A DNA stretch of 64,000 bases from Paulownia fortunei (taxonomy: Eukaryota; Streptophyta; Magnoliopsida; Lamiales; Paulowniaceae): assembly GCA_019321725.1 (NCBI GenBank), contig CM033123.1:2612960-2676959 (forward strand), read 5' to 3'. Each line of letters starts with the position of its first letter. Position 1 is the first letter of the stretch. The notes under the pieces are model-generated. The model had not been told where the DNA came from. It saw nothing but the letters and a program-made list of their open reading frames with translations, and ran no database searches. Positions 12,954 through 23,830 of this stretch are shown piece by piece. The translations under genes were made by a program, and so were the position numbers.

Positions 12954-14910
12954 AGTCCTGCAGACTAGATGACTAAAAAAAAATTCCAGAGGCCTTAAAT
13001 GCAGAGTTGTTCAACTAAAGCAGAAGCCGGTAGAAAGTTTTGTGTTGTGAATTTGTCATTTTCAATTAGTAGATGATGTGCAAAGTTTGATATTATTTAT
13101 CTATTACCTAATAAAGAAGTATTCTTTTCACAATATTTGTGTCCTGCTTTTTTCTCATTGTGCTAATGATTGGAACAGGGTGAAATGTACCTAGTTCCAA
13201 ACATTTTCATAGAGTATCTGATAGTTATTCATACTGTATCTTCATCGACGTAGAAGGAGAAAAAATAAATAAATTTTTTTGCATCTTTTTCATGCTTAGC
13301 AAACCAAAATATTGACTTAAGAGCTTTGTAAGAAGAGATGTAGTGAACTGTAGCCAAACCTAGGATAAATAAAGCGCCCTCCAACCAAATTAGATTCATC
13401 AATGATTCTTCAAAAAAGAACGAGGCTATACAACTTGAAGCCTAAGAACCAACACAGCTAATATGAGGATTGTATGTGATCAATATGTTATTGGCAGAGT
13501 CAATCTCATTTTGTAAGAGTCATTGCTCTTCGTTTTCGCTTTACATTTGTGGAGCAAAATTCAAAGTAAAAGTAAAAACTTATCCCTACCAATTTCCTTC
13601 CTCAGCACCCTTGGGCCTTAAGGGGGAGGTTTGGCGCAATGATTTCAAATAACTCGACTCTTAATGATGGACATTGAACAAAAGAATTATCCATAACTCA
13701 TAAAATCAATTTTCGGTACCCAATTTTTTTAGCCTAAGCATTGATTTTATTCATGTAGCTTACTACTTAGCTTCAAATTATAAATCTTAAAAGGTATTCC
13801 CAGACCACAAAATAAGCTTCCACCTCAAATTTTCCTATCCAAACTCAGAATGATCAGATAGCTACAATTGGTTTGAACATAAAGACTGATGTCAACATTA
13901 TACATACATACATATATATATATATAATATGCATCAAGTATGTAGCATTCAAATTGAAACAAAGCATTTTAAATTTCCAAAAAAACTAAAAAAAAAACTA
14001 AAAAAACTATTATAGAGCGAAACTCTGAAACAGAAAACTTACTGGAATCGGATTGAGCAACAGAACTGGCATATCTGCGGTTTTGACATCTGAAATCTGA
14101 ACTAAATTTTTTTTTTTTACGAAGTTTCTCCGAAGAGTTGCTAAAGGAAAAGTCTGATCAGGGAGAGGCGATTTTAGTTAGAATTGGAGAGTACTGGAGT
14201 AAAGGGTCAATAAAAAAAGGATCTAGTAAATGCCAACACCGAACTTTGCGCGCCAGATGTCAACTAACTGGATATATAGTTATATACCATTTTGTCATGG
14301 CCGTTGGAATTGCCACAGATAAAAGCGTTGGAGCCGGAGCATTTTTTTTCTTTATTGACAAAAATACCCTTGACAGTTAAGCTTTAGTGCATCACACCCC
14401 CGCCGGACAAATCACAGGACACCATCAAATTTTCCTTTTACCAATTCAAATTTTGTATTTTAATTTAATATTTTAATTTATATTGAACATTATAAATTTG
14501 TATAAATGATATAAAATATTTTTTTAAAATATATATTTGACATTAATTATATACATGTGACACGAGAATGTATAAAATGAAATACAAAAATACAACACAA
14601 GCAAAATACAAAATTAAAAGTGTTAATGAGCCTAAAATGCAATTTTTATTTATCTTTCACATTATTTATATAGTTTTGTATAAAAAAATATTATTCATGT
14701 CAACCATGTTTAAGAGAAATAAGATTGTAATGAAATAACGGAGCCATTGCCCATTAGTTCAAGAAAAGTTATATTAATTGGTTCATTTTTTTCTGTACCC
14801 AAATATTAGAACCTATCTCTCAATCCATATAGACCAAAAGATACATGACACCAAAAAGCAATGGCTAAGCCTGCGTATCAAAATCAGACATTCTAATTGG
14901 TCTCACCCAT
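12954..14910. other. Intergenic region between LOX and PsaD
   Basis: After the LOX 3' end (possible poly(A) signal at 13110-13115) no recognisable coding sequence appears. On the minus strand a TATATAAC motif (about 14279-14286) lies upstream of a short ATG-started stretch ending at a good donor (CCA|GTAAGT, about 14045). This could be the promoter and first exon of an unidentified minus-strand or noncoding transcript, but I could not find a convincing downstream exon. An (AT)n tract lies at about 13911-13925. Confidence 0.45.
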
Positions 14911-14914
14911 ATCA

Positions 14915-14922
14915 CCTTATCC
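14915..14922 (+). promoter_or_regulatory. I-box/CCAAT-like element upstream of PsaD
   Basis: CCTTATCC (GGATAAGG on the minus strand) runs directly into CCAAT, about 125 bp before the PsaD start codon. GATAAG I-boxes are common in promoters of light-regulated photosynthesis genes. I see no clear TATA box in the 150 bp before the ATG, which agrees with the TATA-less promoters described for some psaD genes. Function is inferred. Confidence 0.4.
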
Positions 14923-15043
14923 AATATCCAAATCTCCCTCCACTCCACACAAAAATTCCCCACCCAGATTCCAAACCCATTTTCTCATCAAATATTCATT
15001 CAAATCAGCAAGATCCACTTAATTCCACCACCCCTCCGAACTC

Positions 15044-15682
15044 ATGGCCATGGCAACCCAAGCCTCCCTCTTCACCCCTACACTCTCCGCTACAAAGCCC
15101 GCCGATCGCGTGGCGGCCCCATGGAAACAGTCCCTTGCACAATTCTCCACACTTAAGCCAATGAAGGGCGCCTCCGCCGTGGCGCACCGCCCCATCCGCG
15201 CCATGGCTGAGGAGGCGCCACCGGCAACGAAAGAACCAGAAGCTCCCGCGGGATTCACCCCACCGGAACTCGACCCCAACACCCCATCCCCAATCTTCGG
15301 CGGCAGCACTGGTGGGCTCTTACGCAAAGCCCAAGTGGAGGAGTTCTATGTCATCACGTGGGATTCCCCCAAGGAACAGGTCTTCGAGATGCCCACGGGC
15401 GGCGCCGCCATCATGAGGCAGGGGCCGAACCTGCTGAAATTGGCCCGGAAGGAGCAGTGCTTGGCCCTGGGGACGAGGCTGAGGTCCAAATACAAGATCA
15501 AGTACCAGTTTTACCGGGTATTCCCGAATGGGGAAGTGCAGTATCTGCACCCGAAAGATGGGGTGTACCCGGAGAAAGTGAACGCCGGGCGTACCGGAGT
15601 CGGGCAGAACTTCAGGTCCATCGGTAAAAATGCGAGCCCCATTGAGGTGAAATTCACGGGCAAGCAAGTGTATGATTTGTGA
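15044..15682 (+). CDS. psaD: Photosystem I reaction centre subunit II, chloroplast precursor
   Basis: PsaD is a stromal extrinsic subunit of photosystem I that forms the ferredoxin docking site with PsaC and PsaE. The gene is a single uninterrupted frame of 212 aa, the usual size. Residues 1 to about 54 form an Ala/Ser/Lys-rich, acid-poor chloroplast transit peptide. The mature part starts near [13 protein letters not shown] and continues with the conserved [20 protein letters not shown], the [15 protein letters not shown] strand, [40 protein letters not shown], and the C-terminal [15 protein letters not shown]. Two in-frame ATGs (15044 and 15050) are available; the first is used here. GC content is clearly higher than in the flanks, which is usual for this gene and produces long shadow frames on the other strand. 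Intact; high certainty. Confidence 0.98.
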   Translation: MAMATQASLFTPTLSATKPADRVAAPWKQSLAQFSTLKPMKGASAVAHRPIRAMAEEAPPATKEPEAPAGFTPPELDPNTPSPIFGGSTGGLLRKAQVEEFYVITWDSPKEQVFEMPTGGAAIMRQGPNLLKLARKEQCLALGTRLRSKYKIKYQFYRVFPNGEVQYLHPKDGVYPEKVNAGRTGVGQNFRSIGKNASPIEVKFTGKQVYDL

Positions 15683-16625
15683 GGTAATGATATTTGTAAT
15701 TTGTGTGATTACGTGATTAAATGAATTGGTAGTATTTGTTTGATGTATTTGTGTATGCTTTTTCTTCAAGAAAAACACTCTTGTCATAAGCATGGCCCCG
15801 GAATTTATCAATATGTATGTTATTATGACTACTGGATCGATGGTTTGATGTAAGCAGCTGAATATAATCTGTGCAGAGAGACTGTAAAAAGATACATGAT
15901 GTACTTTGAAGAAAATAAGGATATTAATAATCTAATATATCTCCATAGAAGAAAAGGGAAACTTATAAGCAAAATGTGAGCGAGCCCGTTTGGTTTTACT
16001 TTCACATAAATAAGACATGTTTGTTTGTTGGGACTTGAATTTAAAACCTCGTGTTAAACCCCAGTTCTAATCACCAGAATAAAACTTCATTTGCCTTCTT
16101 GACTAGAATCTGTTACGGAAATATAAAAAAGAGAAATTGAGATAATAATCTTATCTGTGTATATCTTATGTACAATTGAGAGAAATTATCGAGGTTGCAT
16201 ACTGAGATCATCTGTTATTTGGTTGCCTGGAGAGTTCCCAAGTCAGGTTCGAGGAAGTATTACAATAGATAAATGGTTTTTAATCTAATTTTAGATTTAA
16301 GTAGCAGATTTTATGTAAGGGGATAGTATCCCTTATTTATTTTTTGGTAGTCAAAACATTACTTGGATTTTTTTTTATTGATTAATAAATTGAGAGGAGT
16401 TTATATATTCCGCTTGGACACGTATAGTTTTAAAAAATAAAAAAATTATATGTTTTATAATAGAGCTAGGAATACAATAAAGAAAAGAAAGTAGGTGACT
16501 TTAATTGAGGGTCAACCAATGTAATAAAGGAAAATATATACACAAATAATCAGGAACATATTAGCCTACAATCAAGGAATTAATGATGCATAATTATGAT
16601 AATTATGCTAATTGCTAACAGTCTT

Positions 16626-16685
<60 letters not shown>
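16626..16685 (+). repeat. Compound microsatellite (CTGT)n(CT)n
   Basis: About 20 bp of CTGT units run into about 40 bp of CT units with one CTGT interruption, on the plus strand. It is a simple repeat expected to vary in length among individuals. Confidence 0.9.
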
Positions 16686-16920
16686 AATAATCTCATCAAT
16701 TTGCATGTGTATTGTTAATTGGACCGACCCCAACTAAATCCATATTCTTGAAATAGGGCCAAACCCATTAATTTATCTATCGAATCGAATCGAATCTGAT
16801 CTATGGATCTTGAAGGCACAATTAATTATGAAATGGGAAAACATGTAATGTGCTTGTGAATGCTTATCCTTCCATAATTTGTAAGACAAACGTACAATTT
16901 ATTATGAAATTTTGTTACAA

Positions 16921-17090
16921 TTAGGGCGGAGCCACAAATTTTAACTTTCAAGGACGAGATTGATTAAATTTTTTCTTAAACACAATGAACAAAAGAGTAT
17001 TTTCAATCATACGTAAGATAATTTTATTATTTTTAGAAGAGTAAAATTTTAAAATTTAATAAATACATACATGAAATTTATGTTTATATA
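16921..17090 (+). mobile_element. Possible transposable-element fragment
   Basis: The segment opens with TTAGGGCGGAGCCACAAATT and passes through a stretch matching AATTTTAAAATTTAATAAA. The same two signatures, inverted, occur at about 3480-3605. This suggests two fragments of one dispersed family. The right boundary is not defined. Confidence 0.3.
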
Positions 17091-17644
17091 AACTTGGAGA
17101 AAGTCACTCATATTTAATTCAATTGGTATTTTACTATTAACCCTCTAATATTCTCTTGCCTAAAGTCTGTTTTGAACAACCTCAAACCTCTACCAGTTTG
17201 TTTGTGTATCAAACATAGACCCACTTGGTAGTTAACTACTTGTGAGAGTTAAGACTCAAAAATTCAAAACTTTTCCACATCGAAAAATACTCTAAATAAA
17301 AGGGCTAAATCATTTCTCATGTTTGTCCTTGCTTTGAGGAATAAATCAATTAAAGCTTTATTCATGACAAGAAACTTAGGAAATCTATCTTGGTTTTCCA
17401 TTTGATAATTAGTTGCGAGAACATCTAAAGTTAATGATGAACTGCCCCATTGCCTCTCCATTAATTTGGATAATTTAAAAAAACACCAATTTAGCACCCA
17501 AATTTGCATATTCTGTACATTTATAATACTTTGATTTATTCAATCTGCACATTTACACGCACGTTAGACACATAAAACAAGTCAGAACCCAACTTCCATT
17601 ATATTGCATATAGCACAAAAAATCAACATTAGCACCTTGGAGCA

Positions 17645-18047
17645 ATCCCATTATAGGAACTAAAGATGATGACAACTATGGTCTACATGTGAATAAAATA
17701 AGTTATAGTGATATGACATAAGGCAACCCAATAAAGCATTAGTTTTCACACCTATTGTACCTATCCTAATCAGATCCCTACTTGGAGAACATATATAGAC
17801 AGGCTTATGTGTGTGCCTTGGCAAGATTGTACTTTACTAGCAAATATACAAACAAGATTATGGGCCTACAATTAGTCAATTATAATTAAATATTTTCTTT
17901 AGAAATAAATGATGCACGATAAGTTAAACAATGGTTGATTAATCTAATCAAGACGAATGTTCTCCAATGACCTCGATTTTATGTGACTCTACTTTAAAGT
18001 ATTAAATTTGGTTAGATACTCATTGCTTTTTTATTTTTGTGCACGCA

Positions 18048-18087
<40 letters not shown>

Positions 18088-18645
18088 TATAATAAAATAC
18101 ATATTAATACATATCATCGAGTAATGTAACATGTACAAGACCCATCATTCACAGGTATAAAACACCTACATTGATTGATTAAGATTACAATAATTCACAA
18201 AATTAATATGGTAATAGAAATAATTGGGCCATACAGCACATAGATTGTTTTTTCTTTTTTTTTTAAAATCAATTATATATACACACGATAAGTGGAATAA
18301 TATTTAATATTATGTATCGTGGAATAAATCCCTATCATGTATAATGATGATGTGGGGACAACAATTTAGTAAAACCATCTGATTAAGATACTCCAACTCC
18401 CATTGAAGATAATGACAACAATAATTTACATGTTATAGAATAATTTATGTTGATATGACAGCCAAGATTAAAATATATTGTTCTAATTTATGTTGATATG
18501 CGTCATATGACAACCAAGATTATAATATATTGTTCTAAGCTTGTTTTGGTTGTGCCTATCTTTATCCGATCCCCATCCGGAGAACATACTCAACATGTCC
18601 ATACATAGACATGCTTAGCAATGTCTGTGGGAGACTTTATTTTAC
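17645..18645. repeat. Degenerate direct repeats beyond the HAD gene 3' end
   Basis: Copy 1 (about 17645-17835) and copy 2 (about 18395-18645) share, in order: a GAT(A/G)ATGACAAC block, TTA(C/T)A(T/G)GT...TGATATGACA, a TACCTATC/TGCCTATC...ATC(A/C)GATCCC block, GGAGAACATA, an ACATG/ACAGG..CTTA block, and ACTTTA(C/T)T. Weaker matches to the 3' end of the HAD gene itself (GATTACAATAATT...GGGCCATA..CAGCA at 18873-18940) recur at 18180-18240. The pattern suggests repeated partial duplication followed by decay. Confidence 0.55.
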
Positions 18646-18963
18646 AAGAAAGCATTTCAAATCGACATGAAATTTTAATTATTTTCATAATATTATCCTT
18701 AAAAATAATCGTGTATATAATTAACAGATCATTATTTGAAGGAGATGATATTATTGGAAAGAAGATTTGTACTCTAAAAAATGTGCCAAAAAAAATTATG
18801 GTAAAAAAACGGCTTGAGGGCTTTTTATTTTTGTGGGAACGAAGTGGAGATACATAGAGACCACATGCACTTTGATGAAGATTACAATAATTTACATTGA
18901 GATGAATGTACAAGTTGTACATAGCAATAAGTTGGGGCCATATACAGCAAATGTACAAGACTT

Positions 18964-21035
18964 TCATGCACCAACAATAGTGGCTGCAAGAATGGAATCC
19001 ATTTCACTTCTGGTGTGGCTAATCCTCTTACCATCATCCTCTTCATTTAGCCATATTTCTGGAATCACTTGGACCATGTTTGTCACTGTTTCCAATGCAT
19101 AATCGGCTTCTTTGCTCTTCATAGCTCTCCCAACCTTTTTCACAACAAATTTTGCAAATTAAACTTACTGGGTGAAAAATGAATCAATCCAATAGAAAAA
19201 AGGGAAATTATAAAAGGAAAAGCCAGCTCATTATGACTAAAGTTTGAAAACAAATCAGGTTTTTAACAATTTTAGACAACCTTAAATTAACAAAAATATA
19301 GATTAATTGATGTCTAATTTAAATTTTAAATTAAATTTAGCTCGAAGTGACAATAAAGTATGAAGCTAAACTCAAACACATAACATCTATGTAATTATAC
19401 TCCGAACTGTGGATAAAATTTGAACTCGAGCGCAAATTTCTAAATTTTATTAATATATAAATATTCGACTTACTTACACCAGTAAATTTTATTAAGAAAA
19501 AAAAGATAGAAAAATATCAATTTTTTATGCACGTGTCAAACACAAATTAATTAAAACAAGAGGAGAGAGGATAAAGGGATCTCAGAATTAATTAGTACGT
19601 TTACAAGTGGCAAAATATAAACCAGGGAGTATATCAACTACTGTGCACCGTCGGTGCACACGAAAGAAATTTCAAACTTACCAAAACAGTCCGGAGCCCG
19701 ACAGCCTTCCCAGCTGCAACGTTCTTCACATTGTCATCAAAAAACAACTGAAATTTCGACAAAAAGTAGCCCAAAAATCAAGAAAAAATTTATCGAATAA
19801 TTCAAATAAAAATGCTTAAAAAGACAAGGCAATCGAAATGATCGCATGGAGCGGCGGCGTACCGTACGGCGTGGATCAACCTCTGCAACATCAATGGCGA
19901 TCTTCATTGCTTCCATAGAAGGCTTTAAGACCACAGGAAATTCATCCGGACGGGTAGATTTCGACAAATTCGAATTCATCGTCTCGAAACAGATGATTTT
20001 CTCGAAACAATCTCTGATTCCGAGACGATCCAACGCTTTCATCGCGTGAATTCTGTCAGAATTTGTGAAAATCTGCAAAATATTGTCTTTCAGTAAAAAC
20101 ATTAAATCTTAAACATTTTCAACAGTTGTAAATATTGTCTTACGATTTTTCGTTGTTTGATTGATTGCAAAAGGTTACGTAACCGAGAGTCTGGTCTGAT
20201 CAAATCATAGGGCAATCTTCCGTGCACGAAACTGACGAGGAAATTTAAAAGTCAGATAATCTAAATTTGGACAATTTTTTTTTTAAAAAATAATAGGAAA
20301 AGAAATGAGGTTTCTGTTACCCGTGATAATCATCGGGATTAATGTCATAGCCTAAAGCCTGCAAAATTTAAACAATAAAGATTAATAGGATTACAGTAAT
20401 TTTCAAAATTAATTGAATTTCAAGAATTTGTGTATAATCAATTACCCGAAGGCCAGCTAAGGAGCTTCCGTAAGTTCTGAAAAGCTCTCTGTTCACATTC
20501 GGAGCTTCTGATTCTGGAAATCCGCATTTCTCAACAAGAAAATCTGCAAAAATCGATGAAGAAAGAAAGTAATTCAGCACAAAATATCCAACATTTTTTT
20601 TACTAATTAATCTTATCGCAGACAAAGATTTTTTTTTTTTTCCAACACGATTAAGGAAAGGTCTTATTTATTAACCTTGAACGTTTCGTTTAAGAGCTTG
20701 GCCAATTCCAGTCTTGGAAGAATACAAGGTGTCATCCAAATCTGCTCCCACAAGTCAAGAAGGAGAAACAATTTTATTAACAAAAAATACCAAAAAAAAG
20801 CCGATTAATTTATTCCAACTGTTTTTATACTTTTTTTTCCCAGTAAAATTGTACTGGAAAGCAAATACAGCAAAACAGAGAGAAACAAAAAAAAGCCCAT
20901 TTATCATTTTCCATTAATTAGTATGTGTACCCAAAATTCAACAAAAAAGAAGTGAAAAAACTATGTCTATATACCAAACATGAGACAGTCAAAAGGGGAA
21001 ACCGAGCCACGGGAAGAAATGATGCAAGAATCCAT
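18964..21035 (-). CDS. HAD-superfamily hydrolase, Sdt1/pyrimidine-nucleotidase-like
   Basis: Eight exons on the minus strand: 21035-20975, 20741-20676, 20543-20446, 20358-20321, 20231-20144, 20072-19863, 19747-19682 and 19134-18964. They sum to 798 nt, or 265 aa, typical of plant HAD IA proteins related to yeast Sdt1. HAD motifs are complete: motif I FDLDDT (nucleophile Asp21, acid/base Asp23), motif II in IFTNSD (Thr120/Ser122), motif III Lys167 (VVLKPS) and motif IV FFDDN (Asp191/Asp192). It should be a soluble phosphatase of small phosphorylated metabolites; relatives act on nucleotide monophosphates, but the substrate cannot be read from sequence. The last intron ends in a purine-rich acceptor (AAAAAG), weaker than the others, but the resulting join is the one conserved in relatives (TVLVGRA). 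A TATA box lies about 120 bp upstream. Confidence 0.9.
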
Positions 21036-21153
21036 GGAAATGAAGTGGAAAAGCTCGTTACGGAAAATGAGGGCCTTGTCGGGAGGAATTTTTGAAGGGT
21101 CGTAGAGGATTTCTGGCAGAGGAAGACGGCTCTGAGGAACAGGGGCAGAAGGG

Positions 21154-21161
21154 TATTTATA
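21154..21161 (-). promoter_or_regulatory. TATA box of the HAD hydrolase gene
   Basis: TATAAATA on the minus strand, in the context CTATAAATACCC, lies 119 bp upstream of the HAD start codon and implies a leader of about 85-90 nt. That leader is open in frame with the protein, although it has no upstream ATG. Confidence 0.6.
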
Positions 21162-21730
21162 GGGAGAGGGCCGTGGGATTGGACAATGGAGGAATGCGAG
21201 TTTGATTTGACAGCTGAGTCAGCCTGGGACCCATGCTCTGGTTATCATCCAATTGGGTTACGCATTTTGGCGTATTATTTAAGTTTGTTAATTTGTGCGA
21301 CTTTAGGACTCGTTTAAGTAAAAAAGAAGTCGCACCGACCGTTTCTATGTAGTACCCTAGCGTGGTCTGAATATTTTTTTTGTGTCCCTTGGCATATGTT
21401 TTAAATTTTTCTTGCAGAAAATTATTATGAAAAAGTATTTTTCTTGAATTTTGAATTTTAGTATGAAAAACATTAATTTTTTTGGCTTCATTTAATTCTC
21501 CTTCACGAAATTCCAAGTCTAATGAATTAATAAAATACATACTTTGATTTAAACCGTGTTTAAATTTTATAATTCAAAAATCCCTATGTGTAATACTAAT
21601 TAAGTTGACAGACATGCTTAACGGTTTGGTATATGTCCTCAACCGATACATGATACATTTATGATTTGGATTATTTTTAAAATCTTAATAATAAGGTGTG
21701 AATGGAAAAAATATGTCCGGTCAAAAAAAT

Positions 21731-22941
21731 GGATTGAATTTTGAGTCTATTAATTTATTATTGTTCTATTTGAATTTTCACTTGATACTCCTCAATCCTA
21801 ATTTTGAATTTAGATAGAATATATTATTTTCTTTATGATCACAATAAATTAGGTTTGAATTGATTTTGTTTGAATAAGATATTCAATCTATTAAAATATT
21901 TTAAAGATTTAAAATTAAACTTGCCTCAATCCTAGATTTCAATGACTACATTTATTAGACTTATTTTATAATTTAAAAAATTTAAAACAATTTTTTTTTA
22001 AAATAATACTATTAATTTTTTTTAAAAACCTACTTTTAAAAAAAATTATAAATATAATAATTTTTTTATAAAATAAAAAAATTAAACGAGTTGATCTATA
22101 TCAAGTCGGATTTGAAGTAGAAAACTTATTTATATCTTTCTTGGGTATTAATAATGAAAGCAATTTCGATTATATCACCAAACTATGGATATGATAGTAT
22201 CAAAAAGTTGGACATGAAACTTAATATTTAATAAATATGCTTTATTGGGTTAGCTGAAAATTTTGAGCTATGATATTTAAATCTCTTTAAATCCTAACAG
22301 ATTAAGCAAAGAAATCGGTGGTACATAGAAGAGGAAACAGAGTTTCATAACTAGCTAGGGGCTGCTTTATGGTTAGTATTTGGTCTAGTTTAATTGATGG
22401 TTATTAAGGTAATTAGTCACTTTAAATCTAAAGGGTTTAAAGTTCAATAATCAAATAAAATACATAATTTGATCTAATCAATTCATTTTATGATATTATT
22501 GTATTTACATTTTATAATTCAATATTTTAATATACGTTCGATTCAAAGATGGACCGGATTTGGATAGGAATTGAGTCCATGAATTTAGTGTTGTTCTATT
22601 TGGTTTCTCACTAATCCTCCTCATTTTTTTAATTTAGAGTGGATGTATTATTTTCTCAAGGAGTATCAATGTAATATCTCTATTTATTTATTTTTTTATA
22701 ATACTAATATTGAAAGTAATTTAATTATATCACCAAACTATGGGTACAATAGCATGAAGAAGTTGGATCCGAAATTTAATATTTAGTCACTATAATTTAT
22801 TGGGTTAGCAGTTCTAGTACTATGCTAAAAAAAATTGGTACTACATAGACGAGGAATACCTAGAGAGTTTCATAACTAGCTAGCGGTTGCCTTAAGGTTA
22901 GTGTTTGGTCTAATCTGATTGATGGTTCGTAAGGTACTTAG
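21731..22941. repeat. Diverged direct duplication, copies about 0.4-0.7 kb
   Basis: Copy 1 (about 21731-22416) and copy 2 (about 22551-22941) share many ordered blocks. These include TATTGTTCTATTTG versus TGTTGTTCTATTTG, ATATTATTTTCT versus GTATTATTTTCT, AATTATATCACCAAACTATGG, GTTGGA(C/T)...GAAA(C/T)TTAATATTTA, TTATTGGGTTAGC, GAGTTTCATAACTAGCTAG, and GGTTAGT(A/G)TTTGGTCTA followed by TTGATGGTT. Copy 1 is longer because of extra A/T-rich DNA (about 21850-22140). No open frame is conserved, so this is an old noncoding or mobile-element duplication. Confidence 0.75.
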
Positions 22942-23627
22942 GGGAGGTATTGAAAAATCTCTCAAGTTTAGAGTACTTAGTTGCAAAAACAATAATATAA
23001 TTTTTACAATAAAAATGATATGATGGGGTGTTTATTTTACCAAATTACCCCTCTTTTAGACTAAAATCATAAAACATCCTAGCATTCGTATCTTTTTTCG
23101 TGGATCTCGATCTAACCTAATGGATTTGGTTGGTTCGATCTGTAATCAAGATTGTTGATTTGGATAGTAAACATGACCCATGGACTGTTAGGATTGCGAT
23201 ATTTGTATTCACTAATATACGACAATATGGACCATTAATTATAAATAATACATTATTTAGTTGTTATAAGGTAATTTTTTTTTTTTAATATTCACTTCAA
23301 TATTTAATTCATTATGATTTCTTAATCTAACTCAATGACCGAAAGATTTCAGTAACCTAAAAAATCTTGTGTTCAAACACAAAATAACTGAGATTGAGTT
23401 CTTACCGACTGAAATTTAAATACACTGATTTTGCAAATACAAAAGGAATATGATGGATACAGTACTGTACGCACACAAAGCCTAGAAACCTCCAGCAGCG
23501 GCGGTTGAAAAACCCACTTGCCAGGTAAGTATTATTAAGATTATTTTTAATTGAATAATGGATACCAGATTAGGTTGAATTAATTATCATAATACCTTTA
23601 TAACGTAAGTTCAGTTAATTTTAAGTA

Positions 23628-23830
23628 ATATTTGAATGAAAGAATTTAAATTTATAGGGAGGATTTTAAATGATATATTTTAAAATGAATTTAAAATGCA
23701 TCACAATTATTACAAAAATAGTTTAAAATAAAAATTTAAGAATTTAAATTTATTAAATTATAAAATTACTCAACTAAATTCAATAAATTTATTATTATAA
23801 ATTTTAAATTCTTAGATTTAAATCCAAACC
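23628..23830. mobile_element. MITE-like AT-rich element with inverted ends
   Basis: The block starts ATTTGAATGAAAGAATTTAAA and ends TTCTTAGATTTAAATCCAAAC, so the two ends are roughly inverted. The start closely matches that of the block at 53851 (ATTTGGATGAAAGAATTTGAA). It is short and has no coding capacity. The ends are imperfect and no target duplication was established. Confidence 0.4.

Larger units (their letters stand above)
15683..18960. other. Intergenic region with microsatellites and degenerate repeats
   Basis: No gene recognised. It contains a (CTGT)n/(CT)n microsatellite (16626-16685), a possible transposable-element terminus at about 16921 (TTAGGGCGGAGCCAC), an (AT)n tract (18051-18083), and two degenerate repeat copies (17645-17835 and 18395-18645). 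The open frames here are short and show no similarity I can recognise. Confidence 0.6.

Noticed and set aside
15005..15811. Long minus-strand and alternate-frame open frames over PsaD
   Set aside because: They are shadows of the GC-rich PsaD coding sequence and have no family resemblance.
16626..16685. Possible CRISPR-like or structured repeat
   Set aside because: A simple CTGT/CT microsatellite; no spacer-repeat structure exists anywhere in the window.
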